DNA of 64,000 nucleotides from Balneolaceae bacterium (lineage in GTDB: Bacteria; Bacteroidota; Rhodothermia; Balneolales; Balneolaceae). The stretch lies in NCBI GenBank assembly GCA_017640665.1, contig JAEPQE010000002.1, forward strand, positions 1-64,000, given 5' to 3'. Both the position numbers and the translations under genes were made by a program. A model generated the notes under the pieces. The model had not been told where the DNA came from. It made no database searches and saw nothing but the letters and a program-made list of their open reading frames with translations. Below, piece by piece: positions 8,091 to 15,543 of the stretch; position 1 is the stretch's first letter; every line of letters starts with the position of its first letter.

Positions 8091-9566
8091 TTAGTCTCTA
8101 TATGGTAATAGACTAAAACTAAAAGTCGTTCCCTGATTTATCACACTTTGTACAGAAAGCTTGGAACCGTGCAATTCAAGGATTTTCTGAGCAATAGAAA
8201 GTCCAAGCCCAACTCCTGTATCACCGGTTCGGCTTGGATCGGTTTGATAGAATCGATCAAAGATTCGGTTGATTTGATCTTCAGGAATTCCAACTCCGGT
8301 ATCGGAAATTTTAACGCTTACATTATTACCCTCATTTGTAGGAATAATATTTACTTCGCCGCTTTCTTTTGTATTCTTAATAGCATTATCGATAAGGTTA
8401 GAGATAGCCCGCTCCATTAGAGCGATATCTGCATGTACTAAATTAAGAGGTTCATCCGGGAGGATAGCCTTTAAGGAAATATTCTTGACTTGCGCCTGAG
8501 GTTGAAACTGAGCTACAACATCCTGTACCAATTCTGCCATAGAAACAGGCTCCAGATCCGGTTGAACGTTTTTCGCGTCTAATTTTGAGAGCTCGAATAG
8601 TTCCGCGATCAAATTTCCAAGTTTCCGTGTGTTTCTGAGAACGATATCATAGTATTTATTACGGTCGGCATCTGAAAGCGTTTTATCTTTTTGTTGGATG
8701 GTTTCGAGATAGCCCTGAATAGATGCAAGCGGGCTTCTGAGGTCGTGAGAAACATTTGCTATCAATTCACGACGCAGTTTATCTACCTGTTTAATTTCAT
8801 CCATGTTGGCAACAAGTGTATCAGCCATCTGATTGAAAGAATTACCTAACATACCAATTTCATCTTTAGATTGAACTTCAACCCGCTCATTCAACTGCCC
8901 ATGTTCAAAAGATTGAACGGTGGATGTCATAGTACGCAGGCGGTGAGTTAACCATCTGAAAATAAGTAACCCAATCAGCAGTGCTCCAGCTAAGATCATC
9001 CCTAACCCAATCATAGAGTTTTTAATGATATAACTCTCAGCAAGCATTCCAGCTGTTTCGTCATAAAGTTTACCACCAAGAATCACATACAGATAACAAC
9101 CTGTTTCACCCATAATTGAAATATTAGCAGCTGAAAAAGGTTTAAGAGATTTTGGGTTCAAAGGATCCTGCCCAAGAATAGGAAGTTCCTTCCCGGCCAG
9201 GAATTGATCGAGTGGCTCTGTTTCAATAAAATCAAGTTGCAGGTTAGCACTTGATTCTTCTCCAAGAAACACGCCTTTTATCATTCCTTCGCCTCCAACA
9301 AGGTAAATATCTACTTGAGGATTAATGCCTTGTAAATACTTAATTTCTCTTTGAATGTTTTCAACATCAATCATATTAATTAAGAAGGGTTGAATCTCCA
9401 TGGCCATCTCAAAGGCGAGGTCTTTATTTACCTTTTGCTGGGTTTCTTCCACGAACATGAGCGATGACTTCATGCTTAAATAGGCAAGTGATCCTCCAAG
9501 GAAAAGAATCAAAACAAGGAAAACCATAGAAAGCTTTCCGTAAAAACTTTGGGTTAACTTACTCAT
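8091..9566 (-). CDS. Sensor histidine kinase (HAMP, HisKA, HATPase)
   Basis: A 491-residue inner membrane kinase. Membrane segments lie at about 11-31 and 183-205 and enclose a periplasmic sensor region of about 150 residues. A HAMP linker follows (about 205-257), then the dimerisation/phosphoacceptor helix with the H-box NVSHDLRSPL (His near residue 272), and an ATP-binding domain with the N-box (SNLIDNAIKNT), G1 (ISDTGVGIP), F (IFDRFYQTD) and G2 (TGVGLGLSIA) motifs. All catalytic motifs look intact. The start overlaps the end of the response regulator gene by 4 bases (ATGA), which marks them as a translationally coupled pair. The sensed signal is unknown. Confidence 0.95.
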   Translation of the reverse strand: MSKLTQSFYGKLSMVFLVLILFLGGSLAYLSMKSSLMFVEETQQKVNKDLAFEMAMEIQPFLINMIDVENIQREIKYLQGINPQVDIYLVGGEGMIKGVFLGEESSANLQLDFIETEPLDQFLAGKELPILGQDPLNPKSLKPFSAANISIMGETGCYLYVILGGKLYDETAGMLAESYIIKNSMIGLGMILAGALLIGLLIFRWLTHRLRTMTSTVQSFEHGQLNERVEVQSKDEIGMLGNSFNQMADTLVANMDEIKQVDKLRRELIANVSHDLRSPLASIQGYLETIQQKDKTLSDADRNKYYDIVLRNTRKLGNLIAELFELSKLDAKNVQPDLEPVSMAELVQDVVAQFQPQAQVKNISLKAILPDEPLNLVHADIALMERAISNLIDNAIKNTKESGEVNIIPTNEGNNVSVKISDTGVGIPEDQINRIFDRFYQTDPSRTGDTGVGLGLSIAQKILELHGSKLSVQSVINQGTTFSFSLLPYRD

Positions 9567-10303
9567 ACTAGTTCATGTTCTTCAGTAAAGCGGTATCCAA
9601 CTCCCCAAACGGTTTTAATGAAGAGGGGATTGGCAGGATCATGTTCGATTTTACTTCTCAGTCTGTTTATGTGAGAATTTACGGTATGGCTGTAACCACT
9701 GTATTGATATCCCCAAACGATGTCCAATAATTCTTGTCTGCTGTAAGCCCGTCCGGGATTTGAAGCAAACAGCAAAAGCAGATCAAATTCCTTAGATGTT
9801 AGCTCAAGTTGTTCATCTCCCAGCTCGATAATTCGTTTGTTCGGATAGATAGAAAGTTCGCCAAATTCAATATGCTCCTGCGTAGAATCAGTGGAGTTCT
9901 CGCTGGCTTTTGCTCTACGAAGTAGGGCTTTTACTCTTGCACTAAGTTCCCTAATGCTAAAGGGTTTCGTTAAATAATCATCAGCACCAAATTCCAGCCC
10001 CATAATTTTATCGATTTCTTCCGCCTTGGCAGTTAACATCAGGATTGGAGTTAGTGGATCATCTTCGCGGATAGATTTACAGATTTCAAATCCATCCATA
10101 CCGGGCAGCATTACATCCAGAATAATTAAAGAATAGGTGTTGTGTTGGGCTTTTTCAAGTGCTTCTAATCCATTGAAACTTTGTTCAATCGAAAAGTTTA
10201 GATCCGTAAGTTGAATTTTGATGAGCTCGGATAAATCTTCGTCATCTTCAACAATTAAAATAGGGTATTTGGGAGCTTTCATAGGTGATATTTTAGGCTC
10301 CAT
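9563..10303 (-). CDS. OmpR/PhoB-family response regulator
   Basis: A 246-residue regulator. The receiver domain (about 13-130) has the acidic pair in IVEDDED, phospho-acceptor Asp63 in LDVMLPGMDG, Thr in MLTAKA and Lys in LTKPF. The winged-helix DNA-binding domain (about 145-240) has the typical 'LTSKEFDLLLLFASNPGRAYSR' and 'VNSHINRLRSKIE...TVWGVGYRF' blocks. It is the partner of the overlapping kinase gene. A candidate -7 box ends only 5 bases before the first ATG, so the second in-frame ATG (residue 8, at 10282) may be the true start. Likely targets are its own promoter and the lipoprotein gene at 6532-7425. Confidence 0.95.
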   Translation of the reverse strand: MEPKISPMKAPKYPILIVEDDEDLSELIKIQLTDLNFSIEQSFNGLEALEKAQHNTYSLIILDVMLPGMDGFEICKSIREDDPLTPILMLTAKAEEIDKIMGLEFGADDYLTKPFSIRELSARVKALLRRAKASENSTDSTQEHIEFGELSIYPNKRIIELGDEQLELTSKEFDLLLLFASNPGRAYSRQELLDIVWGYQYSGYSHTVNSHINRLRSKIEHDPANPLFIKTVWGVGYRFTEEHELV

Positions 10304-10308
10304 ATTTA

Positions 10309-10316
10309 CAAACCTA
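10309..10316 (-). promoter_or_regulatory. Candidate -7 promoter box of the regulator-kinase operon (TAGGTTTG)
   Basis: An exact TAnnTTTG match on the minus strand in the 49-base gap before the response regulator gene. Transcription would begin at or near the first ATG, favouring the start at residue 8. It implies that regulator, kinase and the unknown third gene can be transcribed independently of the HPt gene upstream. Confidence 0.45.
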
Positions 10317-10320
10317 TTTA

Positions 10321-10334
10321 GTGAAAAGTATCAC
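10321..10334. promoter_or_regulatory. Small palindrome GTGA-N6-TCAC in the regulator promoter
   Basis: GTGAAAAGTATCAC sits 5-18 bases upstream of the -7 box, between the expected -33 and -7 positions. It shares AAAAGTATCAC with the phased repeats upstream of the lipoprotein gene (7517-7527). A regulator bound here would block polymerase, so negative autoregulation is a possible reading. Confidence 0.35.
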
Positions 10335-10352
10335 AGAAAAATAACATTTAGC

Positions 10353-10763
10353 TTACTCTGAAAGCTCTCGGAGCTCTTCCAGTACCTGATCACAAATGGA
10401 ACTCATCTTATCACACGAAGCATGCAGTTCTTTCTCTTCCTTTTTATCCCAGATCAATGATTTAGCTTGTTCGTATTCATCAATAATTATTTCCAGACCA
10501 AGCATCTGAGCAACAGGTTTAATCTTATGTCCGGCTTTCCGGAAGTTAACTTCATCTCTTTGCTTCAGATATTCACAATAGTTTTCCTTGAATTCGCTGA
10601 ATGAAGAGAGGGCTGCTTCGGCAAATTCTTTGATGTACGTTGCCTCACCATACAACATCTCATTAAGGGTAGTAAAATCAACTAATTTTTTATTGCTGCT
10701 CAAAAGATTACTATTCGTTTGCTGGTTCAGTGATGTTATGTGGTTTTGGTCGCCCGAATTCAT
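10353..10763 (-). CDS. Histidine phosphotransfer (HPt) domain protein
   Basis: A 136-residue, all-helical protein. The stretch 'NFRKAGHKIKPVAQMLGL' (about residues 74-91) matches the HPt signature, with the phospho-accepting His followed by Lys and, further on, Gly-Leu. Such proteins pass phosphate between response regulators and hybrid kinases in the cytoplasm. The first ATG lies inside the upstream thioesterase gene (53-base overlap). The first 20 or so residues are low in structure, so a TTG start near residue 21 or the ATG at residue 36 is possible. It is 49 bases upstream of an ordinary regulator-kinase pair, neither of which is a hybrid, so its partners may be elsewhere. Confidence 0.75.
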   Translation of the reverse strand: MNSGDQNHITSLNQQTNSNLLSSNKKLVDFTTLNEMLYGEATYIKEFAEAALSSFSEFKENYCEYLKQRDEVNFRKAGHKIKPVAQMLGLEIIIDEYEQAKSLIWDKKEEKELHASCDKMSSICDQVLEELRELSE

Positions 10764-11085
10764 CTAAGTGCACAAACACAATCTCATCAATGGTAATAAT
10801 GGTATTTTTTTCAAACTTAGTTCGCACTTCACATTTTACGGTAATTGACGTTCTCCCAAATTTAACAGTTTCCATGCCAATCTCAATTACCTCGCCCAAT
10901 TTAGCTGAGTTAACAAAATTTATTTCAGACATGTACTTGGTAACAATATTCCCTTTTCCTAACTGGCACAGAACAAAAATAGCAGCTTCCTCGTCAATCC
11001 AGCTAAGCACAGTTCCCCCGAATAGTGTGCCATGGGCATTCAAATCTTCTGGTTTAATAAGCTTCCTGCTGAAAAATTGCATCAA
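10711..11085 (-). CDS. Acyl-CoA thioesterase, hotdog fold (YciA/BACH type)
   Basis: A 124-residue single hotdog domain. The N-terminal block 'PEDLNAHGTLFGGTVLSWIDEEAA' is the family hallmark: the Asn-x-His-Gly loop, GG, and the WIDE acidic residue that positions water. The later 'SEINFVNSAKLGEVIEIG' is also typical. These cytosolic enzymes hydrolyse acyl-CoA to free fatty acid and CoA and are usually hexamers. The gene is first of a minus-strand run; its end overlaps the HPt gene start. The functional link to signalling genes is unclear and may be only shared transcription. Confidence 0.88.
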   Translation of the reverse strand: MMQFFSRKLIKPEDLNAHGTLFGGTVLSWIDEEAAIFVLCQLGKGNIVTKYMSEINFVNSAKLGEVIEIGMETVKFGRTSITVKCEVRTKFEKNTIITIDEIVFVHLDEFGRPKPHNITEPANE

Positions 11086-11386
11086 AAAAATCTATAGAAT
11101 TTACGTTTTGCTTTTCAATATAGGGAAGTTAATTGTTCAAAAAAGGGGAGAAATACGGTATGATTTGAGTTCTATATAAGGAATTTTCCTTAGCAAGAAT
11201 TAGAAGTCTTCATTAATAAATGACAAAGCTATTTTCCGGATAAGTAGGTTTTAAATTTTTAATAAAGTTTAATTCAATATTCTTTTTTACTCTAAAATTT
11301 ATATCGTATTGTGTAACAAATCGGGTGTATAAACTCTTACTAATTACTTAAATAATTAAAATACGTCATTTACTTTAGTCGGACTC
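11086..11386. other. Divergent intergenic region between thioesterase and ParA-like genes
   Basis: About 300 AT-rich bases that must carry promoters for both directions. No exact TAnnTTTG box was found on the ParA side; TACTTTAG at 11372-11379 is one base off. No repeats of the kind expected for a parS or iteron array were seen. Confidence 0.4.
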
Positions 11387-12142
11387 ATGAGGACAATTGC
11401 TTTTACAAATCAAAAAGGTGGTGTTGGTAAAACAACGTCAACTATTAATGTTGGAGCCGGATTGGCTAAACTGGGTAAAAAAGTACTTCTGATTGACTTA
11501 GACCCGCAGGCAAACCTTACATATTCACTTCGCATGCACTCCCAAAGGCTTGATAAAACCATCTATCAGGCGTTGAAAGGTTCAACAAAGTTGAGTGATG
11601 TAGTTATTAAACATAATGGCTTTGATTATATAGCATCGTCCCTGGAGCTCTCTGGAGCTGAGCTTGAACTGGCAAACGAGCCCGCTCGTGAAAGCCTGCT
11701 GAAAAACTTTCTGGTACAGCTTGAGGGCAGTGATTATGATTATGTGCTTATCGATTGCCCGCCAAACCTTGGGTTGCTTACTTTGAATGCATTTACGGCA
11801 GTGGAAGATATCTTTATAGTCCTTCAGTCGGAGTACCTTGCATTACATGGGTTGTCTAAACTTCTTGATCTGATTAAGGTGGTACAACAACGGTTAAACT
11901 CAAAACTGGAAGTAGGTGGAATCATTTGCACCCTCTACGATAACCGCAAGAATTTGAATAAAGAAGTAGTAGGGCACATAAAAGATTATTTCGGAAAAAA
12001 GGTATTTAATACTATAATAAGAGATAACGTTGCTTTGGCTGAGGCTCCAAGTCATCATAAAACAATATTTGAGTATGATGGAAACAGTAATGGAGCACAG
12101 GATTATTTAGCGTTGGCAAAAGAAATAAAAAACGGCCACTAA
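11387..12142 (+). CDS. ParA/MinD-family ATPase
   Basis: A 251-residue deviant Walker ATPase. Walker A is KGGVGKTT (residues 10-17) with the signature early Lys, followed by 'DLDPQANLT' and the Walker B region 'YVLIDCPPNLGLLTLNA'. ParA proteins dimerise on ATP, bind DNA non-specifically and move cargo such as plasmids, chromosome origins or protein clusters. There is no ParB gene next to it. Instead a small ribbon-helix-helix protein follows after 4 bases. The absence of replication, gidAB or plasmid genes nearby argues against the main chromosomal parAB locus. A role in placing a protein complex, or as a leftover from a plasmid, are both possible. Confidence 0.9.
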   Translation: MRTIAFTNQKGGVGKTTSTINVGAGLAKLGKKVLLIDLDPQANLTYSLRMHSQRLDKTIYQALKGSTKLSDVVIKHNGFDYIASSLELSGAELELANEPARESLLKNFLVQLEGSDYDYVLIDCPPNLGLLTLNAFTAVEDIFIVLQSEYLALHGLSKLLDLIKVVQQRLNSKLEVGGIICTLYDNRKNLNKEVVGHIKDYFGKKVFNTIIRDNVALAEAPSHHKTIFEYDGNSNGAQDYLALAKEIKNGH

Positions 12143-12146
12143 TTAG

Positions 12147-12401
12147 ATGAGTAAGAAGCCAGTAATGGGGCACAATCCTCTTGGATATCGCCCTTTAGCT
12201 GATGCAAAATTTGATTTCATTCCGAAAACTGATTCAGGCTCGGGAGAGAAGGGTGCACCTTCTAAATCAGCCTCAAAAAAAACGGTGAGCTACTATCTGG
12301 AAGAAGAAATAATTGATGAAATTAAGCGTAGGGCAAAGGAACATGAAGATTCTTACTCTCACACTGTGAATGAAATTCTAAAAGAAGCGATTAATAAATA
12401 A
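12147..12401 (+). CDS. Ribbon-helix-helix partner of the ParA-like ATPase
   Basis: An 84-residue protein. The first 45 residues are disordered-looking and rich in Pro, Gly, Ser and Lys. The rest, 'KKTVSYYLEEEIIDEIKRRA' and the following helix with 'SHTVNEILKEAI', has the beta-alpha-alpha pattern of a CopG/Arc-type dimeric DNA-binding domain. It begins 4 bases after the ParA stop, so the two are coupled. In partition systems such small proteins bind the centromere and use an N-terminal arm to stimulate the ATPase, which is a reasonable inference here. No repeated binding sites were recognised in the flanking sequence. Confidence 0.7.
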   Translation: MSKKPVMGHNPLGYRPLADAKFDFIPKTDSGSGEKGAPSKSASKKTVSYYLEEEIIDEIKRRAKEHEDSYSHTVNEILKEAINK

Positions 12402-12474
12402 ACCCATCGCGAATTAATACAGATTTCGCAGAGGCATTTTAGTATACTCCTCCAATTTCTAATGCCGGAACCGC

Positions 12475-15400
12475 ATGTTTTTTCAGTATCGATCTAATTC
12501 TTTACTACAACTTTCAAGAACCTTTTCTACACATATTTCCGCAAGGAAATCTGAGCATCCGTTTCGTAAGAAATGGGTAGTTGTTCAAAATAAAGAGACT
12601 CAACAGTGGCTTACTTTGCAGGTTGCGAATAATTTGGGAGTCGCAGCTAATTTTGAATTTATTCTTCCTTCCGAACTAATATGGAAGGTGTACAGAACAT
12701 TCTACCCTGAAACGCCTAAAATTCTCTCAGGAGATCGAATCCCCCTGCAATGGATCATTTTCGAGTTTTTGACTGATACCGATCCAGAGGTTTTTCAAAA
12801 AATTAAGGGCTTTCCATTGATAAATGATGATATGCAGGCGTTCAGGCTATCCGAACAATTAGCTGATGTGTTTGATCTTTACCAAGTATATCGACCGGAA
12901 ATGACAGAAGCCTGGAAGATAGGTTCACTAAGTACAAAAAATGTTCAGGAATATTGGCAGCTGTGGATTTGGAGGGAAATTCAGAACAAGGTTATTAGAA
13001 AAGGAAAGGTCACTGATCGTGGGTTTGTATTTGGTCATCTTTTGAACGAGATAAAAAGGGCTCCTGTTAATGATGAGAATCTGCCCAACGAAATTTATTG
13101 CTTCGGTTTGTCTCAATTTTCATATCCATTTGCCAAACTGATTTCTGAATTATCCCGAAAGATTGATATCAACTACTATAACACAAAACTTAAACCTGAA
13201 TCCAACGATCTTTTTTCTGCAAGATGGAAATCGTTAGCGGAGGACTGGGGAGAACCAAGGTTTAACTCGGAGAAAATGATTTCAGAGCTTCTTGAGAATG
13301 GTGAAATCAAAGTTATCTCGGATGAAAAAGGAGCCACTGAAAATATTTACTCAAAGATTCAGAATGAAGAAGGAGACGACCTTTCGATCAAGATCAGTTC
13401 TTGCCATAGCCCGAGGAGAGAAGTTGAGGTAATAAAAGACCGATTGCTAAAAAGGTTAGATTCAGACCCTGAACTGAACCCACAGGATATACTGATTATG
13501 GTACCGGATATGAAGGAATACGCTTCATTAATCCAAAGTGTGTTTCATCCTGAAGATGAGGAGTCCGGGATTCCGGTTTACGTTCCGGGTTTATATACCA
13601 AACCGGATTTGCTTGCATTTTCGAAGCTCTTAGAATTAATTAATAATGTGATAAAAGCGAATGATTTTATTGATTTCATTGAGCTTGAAGCAATAAGAGA
13701 ACGTTATTCTTTAACAGAAGACGATCTTGGAATTATAAGGAGCTGGATTTACAGGAATAACACCTTTTGGGGGCTTAATGAAAAAGACTCTTCATTTTCT
13801 TTAAAGAAGCTTTTAAAAGCATTAATCAGTGGTTATGTAACCGAGCCAGAGGGATATGATTCGTTTGAAGATTTTGTTCCTTTTGATGCAATATCTACAT
13901 CAGATCAGTTTGAACTCACCGCGAAATTAGCTTCACTAATTAATCAGTTGATTGATTTTAGAGAAAACCTGAGTACATCGAGAACCCCTGAGATTTGGAT
14001 CGATTATTTTAGGGAAACAACTCTTAGTCTGATAAATCCTGATGCTTCGTTTTTGACATCAACACTGGATAAGCTAAAGGATGCCTGTTTTGTGAGTGCC
14101 ATATCCAAAAAGGTAGGTTTCTCATTGATTTACCAATGGATTCTTGGTCAATTAAACGAGATTCAGGCTACTTCAAGTGGGTTCGGGCATGGAGTAGTTG
14201 TTAGTTCTTATATCCCGTATCGGGGAATTCCCTTCAAAGAAGTTGCCATTTTAGGGATGAATGAGTCTGTATTCCCGAGAAACCCAGACCGCCCTGTGTT
14301 TGATTTGATACATCTTGATCCGAAACCAGGTGATCGAATTACTAAAGAAGATGATGCATTGCTTTTTTTAGAGATTTTAAATTCCACAACCGGACACCTT
14401 TATTTGAGTTTTATAGGTCAGGATTTGTATTCAGAAAATGAGAAACTACCTTCAGTGTTACTTCAAAAGTTGATGGATGTAGTAGCAGAATCCGGAAACG
14501 AGCTATCTGTTCAAAAAGAAAAATTACATGGCTTCAATGCCTTGTATTTCGAACATGGAGAAAGTTACTCCACACAGATGCAAAAAATAGCTCTTCAGGT
14601 TTACTCAAATACAAAATCCGAACCGGTTTTCTTTGATCTGGATGATTTTGAAAGAAAGAAAGAGACAAGTACAATTCATATTAACGACTTGATCGATTTC
14701 TGTATTCACCCGAATAAATACTTGATACAACAAATACTTTCGATTTCAGATGGGTACAGGGAAGCTGAAGTATCAGATCGGGAATTATTTACTATGGATG
14801 GACTCTCTACCTGGCTTGTTAACAACAAACTTCTGGAAGTTTACGAGCATGGATTAGAGGACACCAAAGCGTTTGAATACTTGGCTAAAACTGCGGCACT
14901 TCCAGGGGGAATCCCCGGAGAAAAGGTTTTCAAAATCCAGTCGTTGGAAGTGAAAGAGTTTTTAGATCAATTAGAGGATTACAGAAGTTCAGAACCTGAA
15001 ATTATACAATGCTCTACTTTCGTAGAAGATGTAGAACTAATTGGAAACATTGGAGGAGTTGTAAATGGGCGTAGGGTGATCTGGAGGATGGGAAGAAGCC
15101 GTGCTACAGATTTAGCCCGGCTATGGATTGAACATTTACTTCTTGCCAACCAAAGCATCGATTTTAAAGAAACATTGTTTATCACAAACGAAAAAGGAAC
15201 CATTCAAAGATTAAGATTTGAGTACCCTGAGAACCCTTATAGTTTATTGACCGATGTAATAAACTGGTTCAGAAAATTCAAAGATGGAAAAGATTCATTG
15301 GCTTTTTTTGTGAATTCATCCTTTGCATATAGTCAGAAAATAATTGAGGGAAAGGGTGAAGATGAAGCACTAAAGTCAGCTCAAAAAGAATGGACAAGTA

Positions 15401-15543
15401 CCGAAAGGTCAAATGGGGAAGACAATGATTTTTATATCAATTTGATCTGGAAAGGAGAAGAACCAATTCAATCAGCAGTTTTTAAAAAACAGGCGCTGAT
15501 GTTTTGGAAACCTGTTCTGGAACACGTAACAGAAAGCAAATAG
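12475..15543 (+). CDS. recC: Exodeoxyribonuclease V subunit gamma (RecC)
   Basis: A 1022-residue protein, slightly shorter than the E. coli subunit. The N-terminus 'YRSNSLLQLSRTF' and 'VVQNKETQQWLTLQVAN' match the RecC start, where a dead helicase domain begins. Later blocks such as 'SCHSPRREVEVIKDRLL', 'ILIMVPDMKEYASLIQ', 'ASSGFGHGVVVSSYIPYRGIPFKEVAILGMNESVFPR' (read as separate pieces) and 'DDALLFLEIL' are characteristic. RecC splits the duplex, recognises Chi and guides the 3' tail. It is the first of three coupled genes (recC-recB-recD), with the next starting within one base of its stop. No separate promoter is visible between the ParA partner gene and recC (73 bases). Confidence 0.93.
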   Translation: MFFQYRSNSLLQLSRTFSTHISARKSEHPFRKKWVVVQNKETQQWLTLQVANNLGVAANFEFILPSELIWKVYRTFYPETPKILSGDRIPLQWIIFEFLTDTDPEVFQKIKGFPLINDDMQAFRLSEQLADVFDLYQVYRPEMTEAWKIGSLSTKNVQEYWQLWIWREIQNKVIRKGKVTDRGFVFGHLLNEIKRAPVNDENLPNEIYCFGLSQFSYPFAKLISELSRKIDINYYNTKLKPESNDLFSARWKSLAEDWGEPRFNSEKMISELLENGEIKVISDEKGATENIYSKIQNEEGDDLSIKISSCHSPRREVEVIKDRLLKRLDSDPELNPQDILIMVPDMKEYASLIQSVFHPEDEESGIPVYVPGLYTKPDLLAFSKLLELINNVIKANDFIDFIELEAIRERYSLTEDDLGIIRSWIYRNNTFWGLNEKDSSFSLKKLLKALISGYVTEPEGYDSFEDFVPFDAISTSDQFELTAKLASLINQLIDFRENLSTSRTPEIWIDYFRETTLSLINPDASFLTSTLDKLKDACFVSAISKKVGFSLIYQWILGQLNEIQATSSGFGHGVVVSSYIPYRGIPFKEVAILGMNESVFPRNPDRPVFDLIHLDPKPGDRITKEDDALLFLEILNSTTGHLYLSFIGQDLYSENEKLPSVLLQKLMDVVAESGNELSVQKEKLHGFNALYFEHGESYSTQMQKIALQVYSNTKSEPVFFDLDDFERKKETSTIHINDLIDFCIHPNKYLIQQILSISDGYREAEVSDRELFTMDGLSTWLVNNKLLEVYEHGLEDTKAFEYLAKTAALPGGIPGEKVFKIQSLEVKEFLDQLEDYRSSEPEIIQCSTFVEDVELIGNIGGVVNGRRVIWRMGRSRATDLARLWIEHLLLANQSIDFKETLFITNEKGTIQRLRFEYPENPYSLLTDVINWFRKFKDGKDSLAFFVNSSFAYSQKIIEGKGEDEALKSAQKEWTSTERSNGEDNDFYINLIWKGEEPIQSAVFKKQALMFWKPVLEHVTESK

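Noticed and set aside
11387-12401. ParA plus small RHH protein read as a toxin-antitoxin pair
   Set aside because: The larger protein has all ParA ATPase motifs and no toxin fold; a partition-type pair explains the arrangement better.
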